A DNA stretch of 64,000 nt from Drouetiella hepatica Uher 2000/2452 (lineage in GTDB: Bacteria; Cyanobacteriota; Cyanobacteriia; Elainellales; Elainellaceae). This document shows positions 34,818 through 43,603 of the stretch, piece by piece; the stretch's first letter is position 1, and the number at the start of each line of letters is the position of its first letter. Both the position numbers and the translations under genes were made by a program. The notes under the pieces were generated by a model. That model was given only the letters and a program-made list of their open reading frames with translations. It ran no database searches and had not been told where the DNA came from. Location of the stretch: positions 248,001-312,000 of the forward strand of contig JAHHHD010000001.1 of the NCBI GenBank assembly GCA_019359505.1. Direction: 5' to 3'.

Positions 34818-35575
34818 TTTTCTGTTCCTTACTTTCTAGAGGTGGCGATCGTTTTTGCTACTTAAACTCCAATACTTAGAGATCACCATCGAAATGGAAA
34901 TCATCCTCATCAATCAATTCGTTAAGTGGATTGGTGAAAGTTCAATAAGTTGTTTTAGTCTGGCAATGTGTCCTTAAGACCTATTCTTCTTTAAGTCCTA
35001 AAACCATGTTTTGGTTTTAGATAATCTTCGTTGCTAGATGATTTTGTTCTAACAGCTAAGTTTATTCATTGCAATCGTTGAAAATACAGAGATAGGATTC
35101 CAATTAATTGAAAATAAAGGCGTTTATTTTTTTCAAATATGCTGCTAGCAATCCTTTTAACTATTCAAAGCCTTATCTAGCCGTTGATTGATGAATAGAC
35201 TACATTGCTTCTTTATGTAGATAAAAAGCATCTTCATATAGAACTTATTTAGGTTTTTTGTATTCCTGATTCATTAGATTAGAGAGGTATCAGCAATTTT
35301 AGTGATGTGAGTTCAGCTATTTGGCTGAGTCCAATATTTTGAGTTGTAAAGAATTCAGTATTGGTGATTTCTATAACCAGGCCTGAGCGGATGACATAAC
35401 TCAGTTAACAGTCGGGGCGTGCAAGGAGCGATCGTTAACTGAGTTATATCTATTTCCAGTATTTTGAGTTCAATTTAGCCTTTGTAGCAATTCAGCCAAC
35501 ACACGCTTGAAAAGTGTCGTGGGCGGGCGTAACCCGACTGAGCGATAATGCATTAGGTTTTTATGGACAGCCCTG
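34818..35575. other. Long AT-rich leader region
   Basis: This 758-base stretch should contain the promoter of the six-gene run and that of the GT4 gene. 34900-35350 is strongly AT-rich with no gene. A near repeat of CCA(A/G)TATTTTGAGTT occurs at about 35331 and 35456, flanking the inverted repeat at 35396-35447. Confidence 0.5.
35396..35447. repeat. 14-bp inverted repeat, 24-base loop
   Basis: ATAACTCAGTTAAC (35396-35409) is mirrored exactly by GTTAACTGAGTTAT (35434-35447). Each arm contains GTTAAC. It may be a protein-binding site or the remains of a mobile element. Confidence 0.5.
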
Positions 35576-36796
35576 ATGCGAGTTCTCTTCTTGCACACCA
35601 ATTTTCCAGCCCAGTATCGCCATGTTGCCGCCGCTCTCAGCCAAGATCCCAAAAATCAGGTTGTTTTTGGCACCCAAAATCAAGATGTGACGCTTCCGGG
35701 CATTCGCAAAGCGATTTTTCAACCTAGCCGTCAGCCCTATCCCCAGACACATCACTACATTCAGCCTTTGGAATCTGCTGTTTTGAAGGGACAGGCAGTC
35801 TTTCGGCTAGCGCAGCAGCTAGAGGCGAATGGATTTGTGCCCGATGTAGTTTGTGCCCATTCGGGTTGGGGAATGCCGTTGTTCATTAAAGATGCGTTCC
35901 CAGATGTGCCGCTGCTCTGCTACTTCGAGTGGTTTTATCGATCGCGCGGTGCTGATGTGGGCTTCGATCCGGCAGATCCGCCTAGCCCAGACGATGCGCC
36001 GCGCTTACGGATCAAGAATGCGCCGATTCTGGTTGACTTATATAGCTGCGATCGCGGTCTTTCTCCCACGGTTTGGCAAAAGTCGCAGTTCCCGCCAGAG
36101 TACCAAGATAAGATTTCGGTGCTGCATGATGGTGTAGACACTGACTACTTTTGCCCCAAGCCCGGTGCCAAGCTGGTCTTACCCGATCTGGGTTTAGACC
36201 TGTCCCATGTGGATGAAATTGTCACCTACGTCTCGCGGGGAATGGAACCCTATCGCGGCTTTCCCCAGATGATCGAGGCGATCGCCCATCTCCAAGAGCG
36301 CCGTCCTCTCTGCCATGTGGTGATTGTCGGTTCTAATCGCGTCTGCTACGGGGCGGCATTGCCAGAGGGGCAAAACTACAAAGATCTGATGCTGCAACAA
36401 TTTCCCCTCGATCTATCACGGGTTCATTTCACTGGATCTTTGCCCTATGGTCAGTATCGCCAAGTGATTCAAGCCTCATCGGTGCATGTTTACCTGACAG
36501 TACCCTTTGTCCTGTCCTGGTCAATGATTGAAGCTCTTGCCACCGGATGCTTGGTTCTGGGATCAGATACGCCTCCGGTCAGAGAGATTATTCAAGATGG
36601 AGAAAATGGACTGCTTGTCGATTTTTTCTCGCCCCAGGGTATCGCAGACCGAATTGAGGAGGTGCTAGATCATCCCACGGGCATGGCAGAGATCCGTGCT
36701 AACGCCCGAAAAACAGCTCTAGAAAGATATGCCTCAGCCGATCTTTTGCCGCAACATCTGCGGTTAATTGAGGAGATGGCTCAGGGTTCTGCCTAG
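35576..36796 (+). CDS. Glycosyltransferase family 4
   Basis: A 406-residue GT-B enzyme. The N-terminal domain starts MRVLFLHTNFPAQYRHVAAA with FVPDVVCAHSGWGMPLFIKD; the C-terminal domain has ISVLHDGVDTDYF, TYVSRGMEPYRGFPQMIEAI, VHFTGSLPYGQYRQVIQAS, and the E-x7-E-like nucleotide-sugar site in IEALATGCLVLGSDTPPVRE. It resembles retaining transferases of exopolysaccharide or lipopolysaccharide assembly. It is a single gene; the stop overlaps the convergent small gene by four bases. Confidence 0.88.
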   Translation: MRVLFLHTNFPAQYRHVAAALSQDPKNQVVFGTQNQDVTLPGIRKAIFQPSRQPYPQTHHYIQPLESAVLKGQAVFRLAQQLEANGFVPDVVCAHSGWGMPLFIKDAFPDVPLLCYFEWFYRSRGADVGFDPADPPSPDDAPRLRIKNAPILVDLYSCDRGLSPTVWQKSQFPPEYQDKISVLHDGVDTDYFCPKPGAKLVLPDLGLDLSHVDEIVTYVSRGMEPYRGFPQMIEAIAHLQERRPLCHVVIVGSNRVCYGAALPEGQNYKDLMLQQFPLDLSRVHFTGSLPYGQYRQVIQASSVHVYLTVPFVLSWSMIEALATGCLVLGSDTPPVREIIQDGENGLLVDFFSPQGIADRIEEVLDHPTGMAEIRANARKTALERYASADLLPQHLRLIEEMAQGSA

Positions 36797-37053
36797 ATTT
36801 CTTGTGGAATTTGTGCCTTCGTCTTGTAAGTGGCTAGATATTCTGAGAGCAGCTTCATCGCCTCGGCTTCCGAAGGCAGCCGATAGCGAATCATGTACAA
36901 AAAAGGTTTTACTCTAACCTCATTTTTAACAGCTGGCTCCCAGATGCTCAAAATCACTCCCCCTTCAACGGGGGAAATGTTGTATTTAAGCAGATAGGGC
37001 ATGTAGGTAGAATGCGTCGGCACAGGAAGCACCACTGAGGTCAAAGAAGCCAT
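36793..37053 (-). CDS. Conserved-looking hypothetical protein, 86 aa
   Basis: A small soluble protein with alternating strands (TYMPYLLKYNISPVEGGVIL, LYMIRYRLPSEAEAMKLL). It starts seven bases after the stop of a 31-residue membrane peptide gene, so the two form an operon. No family was recognised. The close coupling and convergent overlap with the GT4 gene make a real gene likely. Confidence 0.45.
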   Translation of the reverse strand: MASLTSVVLPVPTHSTYMPYLLKYNISPVEGGVILSIWEPAVKNEVRVKPFLYMIRYRLPSEAEAMKLLSEYLATYKTKAQIPQEI

Positions 37054-37060
37054 TGGATGA

Positions 37061-37156
37061 TTAGCCGCCTGCTGCGAATAGTGCCATCACTAACACAGAC
37101 AGCAGCAGTCCGGGGCTGAGCATCAAAATCAGTGTTCCAAGTTCATGAAGTTCCAT
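37061..37156 (-). CDS. Tiny single-helix membrane protein, 31 aa
   Basis: The frame runs from the ATG at 37156 to TAA at 37061. It reads MELHELGTLILML, then a hydrophobic helix (PGLLLSVLVMALFAA) and GG. AAAGAGAAAA lies upstream as a weak ribosome site. The size and layout recall small photosynthetic or NDH-1 subunits, but I could not match it to any known one. Confidence 0.45.
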   Translation of the reverse strand: MELHELGTLILMLSPGLLLSVLVMALFAAGG

Positions 37157-37466
37157 GGCTTATTTTCTCTTTAGCTAAGGGGCGATCGCTACAAGATTAA
37201 CCTAGACAGAACCCTTTCATAGGGAACTATAAGAATAACTCTAGATGGTTCCCTCGTAGAAGGTGTAACGCCCCTCATGGCTGGGTAAAGTGACTGACAA
37301 AGTAGCTAGGCAGAGTGCCTGAGCAGAGCGGCCAGACAGAGATTTCTTGGAGACAGGACAAGAAGGTATGGACTGTCTCAAGATTCAGCGTTCTGGCTGA
37401 ACGGCTAGTTCTAGGTCGCAGCCATAATAATCTACATGCTCTACAAAATTTTTGCTTCAATCTCAT

Positions 37467-37565
37467 CTACAGCAACCGCCAAGGCGGTTAGGACAGGGAC
37501 ATTTTGGGTGGGGTGCTTCGCGCCCCACCCAAAATGTCCTAAGCAAACTGGCGCACAGCCATAAC
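37467..37565 (+). repeat. Bipartite palindromic repeat, copy C
   Basis: CTACAGCAACCGCCAAGGCG begins the element; the inner hairpin is GGGACATTTTGGGTGGGG with TGCTTCGCG at the turn; the end is AAACTGGCGCACAGCCATAA. The inner arms match copy D almost exactly. Confidence 0.8.
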
Positions 37566-38027
37566 GCAGGTGCAAAATGGGCTTCCGTGAATTTTACTAG
37601 GGTCAGTTCAACAACCTGAGCTAATATTGGTTTATGAGGCTTGTTCTGGTCAGTTTAAGGTAGAGTTTCCTCGGCGCTCAACCATCGGTAGCATCATGAT
37701 ACACCACCGTGATACGACAATCTGCAACATAGCTTGTAACACAGCAAGATACTCAATTACTGAATATGCTCTGCATTGTGAAACACCCTGCTAGCTAGGT
37801 CTTGACAATTTTTTCTACGCAGACTGGACACATATGTTTAGACGACATTTGTCTGCCCAGTAGAGTAAATTGGTGCAAAATTGGGGGTTCATCCAGTTCT
37901 GTCTTGATGCTCAAACTATTTTTAGAGACTGTGTTTACTAGACGGTGACAGCTTTATCAACTCATTGCCTTGAGTCTTTATTAAATAGCCAACCTTAAGT
38001 TCTATCTAGATTAACGGCTTTTCCCTT
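37566..38027. other. Gap before the 152-aa protein gene
   Basis: No gene is seen in these 462 bases. They include TTGACA at 37801-37806, in an AT-rich stretch, as a possible promoter element about 225 bases before the next start. Confidence 0.35.
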
Positions 38028-38486
38028 ATGAGTTACGACCATCTTTCTGGAAATGCCAAGCTTCCTGCTCCCTGCATTGTTGACAATGGCATTATTGTGA
38101 ACAAGCAGGATATGCAAAGAGTTTTGGCGGATCTGAATCGGGTTCATTACCGCTATAGCCAGGATGGTCATCTGCTGGCAGAGGACGAGGGCTATGTGAT
38201 TGAGGTGTTTGCTGATGTCCAACGATCGACCCTAGTTGCTAATCACACGCTTTACATCAACGTTCAAAGCTTCGATTATCTGGAGCTGAAGCGTTCTCCA
38301 GAGAAACAGGCCTATTTTGATTTGGTACAAGACCATAGCCAGCTCAGGCTCATTCCAGTATCAAATCCTCTGCAAGAGCAGACGGCTCGTAGCCTCAATG
38401 TTGCAGCTCTAGAGGCAGTCGTTGCCGAGGTGCTGTCGGCAGGGTGGGATGTCCGGATGGATGATGAAGAAAACTTTTCGATGTAG
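38028..38486 (+). CDS. Hypothetical protein, 152 aa
   Basis: A soluble protein with mixed strands and helices (CIVDNGIIVNKQDMQRVLAD, GYVIEVFADVQRSTLVANHT, TLYINVQSFDYLELK). The acidic C-terminus ends DDEENFSM. I recognise no catalytic motif. The gene is preceded by a 460-base gap and followed 111 bases later by tgt. Codon use and HIP1-related sites match the neighbours, so it is native. Confidence 0.55.
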   Translation: MSYDHLSGNAKLPAPCIVDNGIIVNKQDMQRVLADLNRVHYRYSQDGHLLAEDEGYVIEVFADVQRSTLVANHTLYINVQSFDYLELKRSPEKQAYFDLVQDHSQLRLIPVSNPLQEQTARSLNVAALEAVVAEVLSAGWDVRMDDEENFSM

Positions 38487-38597
38487 TCCAGTTGGAACAA
38501 GGCAAGCCCGATCGCGGCATTTTTAAAAGCTCTGCATTTTTAACGCCTTTAGAGAGAGAATAGTTCTTAGAGAATAATTTTAGGGTTCGAGAAGCCA

Positions 38598-39704
38598 TTG
38601 ACTGTTGGATTTTCCTTTGAGTGTCAGGCGCACTGTAGCCAGACGGCAGCCAGAGCGGGTGTTTTTGTCACTCCCCATGGCGCGATTGCCACCCCACGCT
38701 TCATGCCTGTAGGTACCTTGGCAAACGTCAAGACCGTTACGCCAGAGCAGCTTCAGGCAGCAGGGGCGCAAATGGTTTTGGCAAACACTTATCACCTACA
38801 TCTGCAACCGGGAGAGGACATCGTTGCCAAGGCTGGAGGTCTACATCAGTTCATGGGCTGGAAGCAGCCGATTCTGACGGACTCCGGCGGATTTCAAGTC
38901 TTTAGCCTCAGCGAAATCCGATCGATTGCTGAGGAGGGTGTCACCTTTCGATCGCCCAGAGACGGGCAGATGATTCACCTCAGCCCAGAGCGATCGATTC
39001 AAATTCAGAATGCGCTAGGTGCGGATGTCATTATGGCATTTGATGAATGTCCGCCCTATCCCGCCACCCGTGAAGCGGTCGTAGAGGCGACAAATCGCAC
39101 CTTTCGCTGGCTGAAGCGCTGTATGGCAGCCCATGAGCGATCGGATCAAGCGCTGTTTGGCATTGTGCAGGGTGGCGTTTATCCAGAACTCCGTCAAAAA
39201 GCGGCTCAAGAGCTAGCGACGCTTGATTTGCCAGGGTATGCGATCGGGGGAGTTAGCGTCGGCGAACCTCCTGAGCTAATTGAGATGATCGTGCGAGCCA
39301 CTACGCCTCTGCTGCCGACTGACAAACCTCGCTACCTAATGGGAGTCGGCACCTATCGAGAAATGGCGCAGTCGATCGCGGCAGGGATTGACCTCTTTGA
39401 CTGCGTTATTCCCACTCGTCTTGCACGGCATGGCAGCGCTCTGGTGCAGGGCGATCGCTGGAATCTGAAAAATGCCCGATACCGCGAGGACTTTACGCCG
39501 CTGGATAGTGATTGTCCCTGTTATACTTGCCAGACCTTTACACGGGCTTATCTTAGCCACCTATTGCGATCGCAGGAGCTTTTAGCCTACACGCTTCTGT
39601 CGATTCACAACATTACGGAGCTGATTCGGTTCACCCAGCGGATTCGGGAGTCTATTTTGAGCGATCGATTTGTTGAGGAGTTTGGAGAGTGGTTGAAGCA
39701 ATAG
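38598..39704 (+). CDS. tgt: tRNA-guanine transglycosylase
   Basis: A 368-residue TGT, which exchanges G34 for preQ1 in tRNAs reading NAY codons on the way to queuosine. Motifs: [13 protein letters not shown], the Asp nucleophile region [37 protein letters not shown], the second catalytic Asp in [17 protein letters not shown], and the zinc site [18 protein letters not shown] with its later His. The start appears to be a TTG at 38598; no upstream in-frame ATG fits. In many cyanobacteria psbK follows tgt; here the convergent menC follows after 12 bases. Confidence 0.95.
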   Translation: MTVGFSFECQAHCSQTAARAGVFVTPHGAIATPRFMPVGTLANVKTVTPEQLQAAGAQMVLANTYHLHLQPGEDIVAKAGGLHQFMGWKQPILTDSGGFQVFSLSEIRSIAEEGVTFRSPRDGQMIHLSPERSIQIQNALGADVIMAFDECPPYPATREAVVEATNRTFRWLKRCMAAHERSDQALFGIVQGGVYPELRQKAAQELATLDLPGYAIGGVSVGEPPELIEMIVRATTPLLPTDKPRYLMGVGTYREMAQSIAAGIDLFDCVIPTRLARHGSALVQGDRWNLKNARYREDFTPLDSDCPCYTCQTFTRAYLSHLLRSQELLAYTLLSIHNITELIRFTQRIRESILSDRFVEEFGEWLKQ

Positions 39705-39716
39705 AATGGTGAATTT

Positions 39717-40694
39717 CTATCCCCTTGCGCTAACTGGCTCTAGGCTGCGCCAAATCTCTTCAAACTCTGGCTGATCCAGCACAGAATTGGCAAACCAACT
39801 CTTGACCCCAAATCCGATCGCTCGTTCTGAAAGAGGTAGTGAGGGGATCAGTGTGTTGAGAATATATTGCCGCGCGATTGCCGTTTCAAACGCCGAAGAC
39901 CAGACCACATCTAATTGACACTCCTGACAAATTTGCCGTAGCCGCGTAGGAGAACCCGCGATCGCCGCCTTAATCACAAAAATGCCGCGCCAGCCCTGCT
40001 GATGGCAGAATTCTAGCTGATCGAGGGTTGTTACCGACTCATCTAGGGCGATCGGCGTGGTGTAGCGATCGCGCAGTTGCAGCATTTCACTAAGCTGATC
40101 GGGGGGCAAGGGCTGCTCTAAAAACTCGACAGGGTAGCGATCGCAAACTTGAAGCCATTCACAGGCTGCCTCCCAACTTAATCCGCCATTGGCATCTAAC
40201 CGAAGCTGCGCTCCAGCAGGCAGAGCGCCAAACAAATTCTCCAGCAGGTTCAGCTCTTCGTTGAGGGGCGCTACGCCAATTTTCCACTTGAAGGTACGTG
40301 CCCCGGCCTGCCAGAGCGGCTGCCAAGTCAGCATAGCATTGGCTCCAGAGGGCAGCAGGTGGCATTGGGTAAAGTCATGGGCGATCGCTCCATTTGTCGT
40401 CAGCGTCTCCCAGGCAGATTCTAACCCAAATTGACAGGCAGGGAACTCACCGGGAATCTGCTCAATTAGCTCAGGCGTAATCTGGGGAAGCGATCGACAA
40501 AACTGAATCGCCTGCCCCATGCTTTCGGTGCCGAATTCAACAATTGGCGCAATTTCACCCCAGCCGACTCGCCCTTCGTCATCCGTTAGCTTTAGCACAA
40601 TCCCTTCGCGCAGGCTCCACAGCCCGTGATAGGTCTTGAGAGGTTGGCGGAAAGGACGACGATACGATCGCAGTTCCAGTCGAGCAGAATGCAT
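39717..40694 (-). CDS. menC: o-Succinylbenzoate synthase
   Basis: A 325-residue enolase-superfamily enzyme that dehydrates SHCHC to o-succinylbenzoate in phylloquinone (vitamin K1) synthesis. The acid/base Lys lies in TFKWKIG, the metal ligands in RLDANGG, FLEQPL and ALDES, and the second Lys in VIKAAIAG. The length is normal. Pathway partners menD and menF lie 18-20 kb away in this window. It is convergent with tgt. Confidence 0.93.
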   Translation of the reverse strand: MHSARLELRSYRRPFRQPLKTYHGLWSLREGIVLKLTDDEGRVGWGEIAPIVEFGTESMGQAIQFCRSLPQITPELIEQIPGEFPACQFGLESAWETLTTNGAIAHDFTQCHLLPSGANAMLTWQPLWQAGARTFKWKIGVAPLNEELNLLENLFGALPAGAQLRLDANGGLSWEAACEWLQVCDRYPVEFLEQPLPPDQLSEMLQLRDRYTTPIALDESVTTLDQLEFCHQQGWRGIFVIKAAIAGSPTRLRQICQECQLDVVWSSAFETAIARQYILNTLIPSLPLSERAIGFGVKSWFANSVLDQPEFEEIWRSLEPVSARG

Positions 40695-40722
40695 GAGGTT
40701 CTTCCCTTAAAGGGCATCAAAA

Positions 40723-41388
40723 TCAGTAGGCATCTGAATAGGAATCGACAGGTTCACGACCGCCTGTTTTTGCCTTCTCTTTCGCCTTGGCTGCACTCTT
40801 CTTTAGGGCATCCAGCCGATCTTCATATTTCTTGCGCTGCTTTTTCTTGGGCGTCTGTTCAATCAGCACCTTCAAGGCGCTACCCAAACTCTTATAAGCG
40901 TTGGGTAACGTGTAGCCAAAGCGGGTCGCCAGCGCGATCGCCCGTTCGTCAGCATCGATCGCTTCCTTCAGGGTCTTCATGCCGTTGTTGCGCTGATACA
41001 AGCGCCAGCCGGACACGCCGCAAAGCCCCAATGCCAAGAACAAGAGCAAGCCATCCTGCACCCAGAGTTCTCCGACTGCGCCGCCTAGACCGATCGCCAA
41101 TGCCGCCATTTCCCAACCGTCTTTAGGGATGGTGTCATTTTGAATGCGCGCTACCTCATGCCAGAACAGCAGATTTCGCTGATCGAGCGCCAGCATTTCC
41201 CACTTTGCCAGATCCACCTGAACTTCAACTTGATCCTTGCCGATTTCTTCAGAAGTAACGAGCGGCGGATTTACAGCCGTTGCTGCCTCAACTGTGACCC
41301 AGCTCTTGAGTTCAGGAGGTAGCAAGGACTTAAGCCGACGCAACTCGCTCAAATCCGATCGCGCAGTAGAAGTGGCATATGAGGTCAT
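40723..41388 (-). CDS. DUF3318 membrane protein
   Basis: A 221-residue protein from the ATG at 41388 (the frame extends to 41451 without a better start). It has an N-terminal soluble part (LRRLKSLLPPELKSWVTVEA, LFWHEVARIQN), two hydrophobic helices (about residues 94-135), and a Lys-rich helical tail. This matches DUF3318, found in cyanobacteria and plastids, function unknown. It starts upstream of menC on the same strand with 28 bases between, so they may be co-transcribed. Confidence 0.8.
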   Translation of the reverse strand: MTSYATSTARSDLSELRRLKSLLPPELKSWVTVEAATAVNPPLVTSEEIGKDQVEVQVDLAKWEMLALDQRNLLFWHEVARIQNDTIPKDGWEMAALAIGLGGAVGELWVQDGLLLFLALGLCGVSGWRLYQRNNGMKTLKEAIDADERAIALATRFGYTLPNAYKSLGSALKVLIEQTPKKKQRKKYEDRLDALKKSAAKAKEKAKTGGREPVDSYSDAY

Positions 41389-41666
41389 GGATATAGCCCT
41401 AGTCGCATCAAGTATTAAAACACTTTTGAGGAAAGTATAGCGGGGTTTCACCCTCTCTTCTCTATCTTAGAGGTTTGATTTTAGGACAGGGAAAATTTTG
41501 TCCAAAAACAGCCAGATTTTGAAGTTGCATAATCCAAAATCTAAAATCAATATAAGCCTACTCAATGAGTAGTATTGCTTATTAGAACTTTACAAAAGTT
41601 AGGTCTACGACCCCATAATGAGAAGTAGAGAAATATCTTAATAAAGCATTTTTAGGAGGGTTAGGT

Positions 41667-43394
41667 ATGGTCGCACTTGCGGAACGCTCTCTCAGCCGAT
41701 TGACGCTACAGGTTCAGGAGATTGCAGCCGACACCACCACTATTCGATCGCTTGACTGGGATCGCGATCGCTTTGATATTGAATTTGAGCTGGAAAACGG
41801 CACGACCTACAATTCTTTTCTGATCCGAGGCGACAAGATTGCTCTTGTAGACACCTCTCACGAGAAATTCCGCCAGCTCTACCTGGAAAAGCTGATGGAT
41901 CTAATCGACCCTGCCGAAATCGATTACCTGATCGTTAGCCATACTGAACCCGACCACAGCGGCTTAATCAAAGATATTTTGCAGCGCGCCCCTCATATTG
42001 TTGTTGTGGGTTCCAAGGTGGCAATGCAGTTTTTGGATGATCAGGTGCATCAGCCGTTTGAGCGAATGCAGATTAAGAATGGCGATCGCCTAGATCTGGG
42101 TAAAGGGCATGAGCTGGAATTTGTCTCGGCTCCTAACCTGCATTGGCCGGACACAATTCTGACGTTTGATCACAAAACCAGCGTTCTGTTCACCTGCGAT
42201 GTGTTTGGGCTGCACTTCTGCGATGACCACACCTACGACGAAGACCTGGAAATTTTGGATGCTGACTACAAGCTTTACTACGACTGCTTGATGGGACCCA
42301 ACGCGCGATCGGTGCTAGCTGCCCTAAAGCGAATGAAGGAGCTGCCTGAAATTAAGACGATCGCCACTGGACATGGCCCTTTGCTGCACTACAACGTTCC
42401 TGAATTGGTGGGACGCTACCGGGATTGGAGTCAGGCACAGGCAAAAGCCGAAACTACCGTTGCTCTGTTCTACGCCAGCGACTATGGCTATGGGGAGGCA
42501 CTCGCTCAGGCGATCGCCCAAGGCATCACCAAAACGGGCGTGGCGGTGGAACTGCTAGACCTTAAGTATGCAGAGCCACACGAAATCAGCGAAATGGTCA
42601 GCCTTGCGTCGGGTGTGGTGATAGGAATGCCGCCCCAGACGGGCGAGTTTGCCAACGCTACAAGAGCGGCGATCGGCACAATTTTGGCGGCAACCAATGC
42701 CAAGCAAACGATAGGTTTGTTTGAAGTGGGCGGCGGTGATGATGAATCTGTCTACCCCCTCCGCAATCAGTTTCAAGAAATTGGTGTCAGGGAAGGCTTC
42801 GCGCCCATCTTGATCAAAGAAACCCCCAATAAATCGACCTTCCAACTCTGTGAAGAAGCCGGAACCGATCTAGGACAGTGGCTAACCCGCGATCGCGCCG
42901 TCAAGCAAATGAAGTCGCTAGACAATGAGCTGGATAAAGCCCTGGGTCGGCTGAGCGGCGGATTGTATATTATTACAGCGATGAAAGAAGGCGTGTCTAG
43001 CGCCATGCTGGCATCCTGGGTGTCTCAAGCCAGCCTCAAGCCCATTGGCTTTACGATCGCCGTGGCAAAAGATCGGGCGATCGAGTCCTTTATGCATGTG
43101 GGCGATCGCTTTGTGCTTAACGTGCTGGAAGAAGGCAACTATCAGCCACTGATGAAGCACTTCCTGAAGCGATTTGCACCGGGAGCCGATCGCTTTGCGG
43201 GCATTAAAACCTACGCGGCGGGCAATGGCTCTCCCATTTTGGCGGATGCGTTGGCATACCTGGAGTGCGAGGTAGTGAGCCGCATGGAATGCAGCGATCA
43301 CTGGCTCGTCTACAGCACGGTTGATCTGGGTCGCGTTTCTAAGATCGACGGGCTGACCGCCGTTCATCATCGCAAGGTAGGCAATCACTACTAG
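41667..43394 (+). CDS. Flavodiiron protein with flavin-reductase domain (Flv3/Flv4 type)
   Basis: A 575-residue class-C flavodiiron protein, which passes electrons from photosynthesis to O2. The metallo-beta-lactamase-like domain (1-250) has the full diiron ligand set: His92, Glu94, Asp96, His97 (SHTEPDHSG), His159, Asp178 and His236. The flavodoxin domain is at about 262-405 and the flavin-reductase domain at about 425-575 (SGGLYIITAMKEGVSSAMLA, HVGDRFVLNVLEEGNY). Intact ligands place it with the Flv3/Flv4 kind; Flv1/Flv2 have substitutions. TAGGAGGG precedes the start. The expected heteromeric partner is not in the window. Confidence 0.92.
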   Translation: MVALAERSLSRLTLQVQEIAADTTTIRSLDWDRDRFDIEFELENGTTYNSFLIRGDKIALVDTSHEKFRQLYLEKLMDLIDPAEIDYLIVSHTEPDHSGLIKDILQRAPHIVVVGSKVAMQFLDDQVHQPFERMQIKNGDRLDLGKGHELEFVSAPNLHWPDTILTFDHKTSVLFTCDVFGLHFCDDHTYDEDLEILDADYKLYYDCLMGPNARSVLAALKRMKELPEIKTIATGHGPLLHYNVPELVGRYRDWSQAQAKAETTVALFYASDYGYGEALAQAIAQGITKTGVAVELLDLKYAEPHEISEMVSLASGVVIGMPPQTGEFANATRAAIGTILAATNAKQTIGLFEVGGGDDESVYPLRNQFQEIGVREGFAPILIKETPNKSTFQLCEEAGTDLGQWLTRDRAVKQMKSLDNELDKALGRLSGGLYIITAMKEGVSSAMLASWVSQASLKPIGFTIAVAKDRAIESFMHVGDRFVLNVLEEGNYQPLMKHFLKRFAPGADRFAGIKTYAAGNGSPILADALAYLECEVVSRMECSDHWLVYSTVDLGRVSKIDGLTAVHHRKVGNHY

Positions 43395-43447
43395 GTCTTA
43401 AAGCAGTTAGACCTTAAAGCAATAAACTTAGGCAGTGTTGAATCTGG

Positions 43448-43498
43448 GTATGATTTTTTTGAAAGGGTCACGGAGTGACCCTTTCAAAAAAATCATAC
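43448..43498. repeat. Perfect 24-bp-arm palindrome with GGA loop
   Basis: Arms 43448-43471 and 43475-43498 are exact complements. An A/T outer stem (GTATGATTTTTTT) surrounds GAAAGGGTCAC. The loop GGA and stem layout match the palindrome at 5923-5971. It lies between the flavodiiron and glycosyltransferase genes and may also end transcription. Confidence 0.8.
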
Positions 43499-43603
43499 AT
43501 AAAACCAGCAACGCCTAAATTTAGAGCGTTAGCCCGATCGCGTCTCTGGGCATCCTAGCGGGTGAAGGCTTGCCACTCGGTGAGTCACCCGCGAGGTCTA
43601 GTC

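Noticed and set aside
37275-37466. 63-codon minus-strand frame
   Set aside because: It is a short frame between a tiny gene and a repeat, with no ribosome site or recognisable content.
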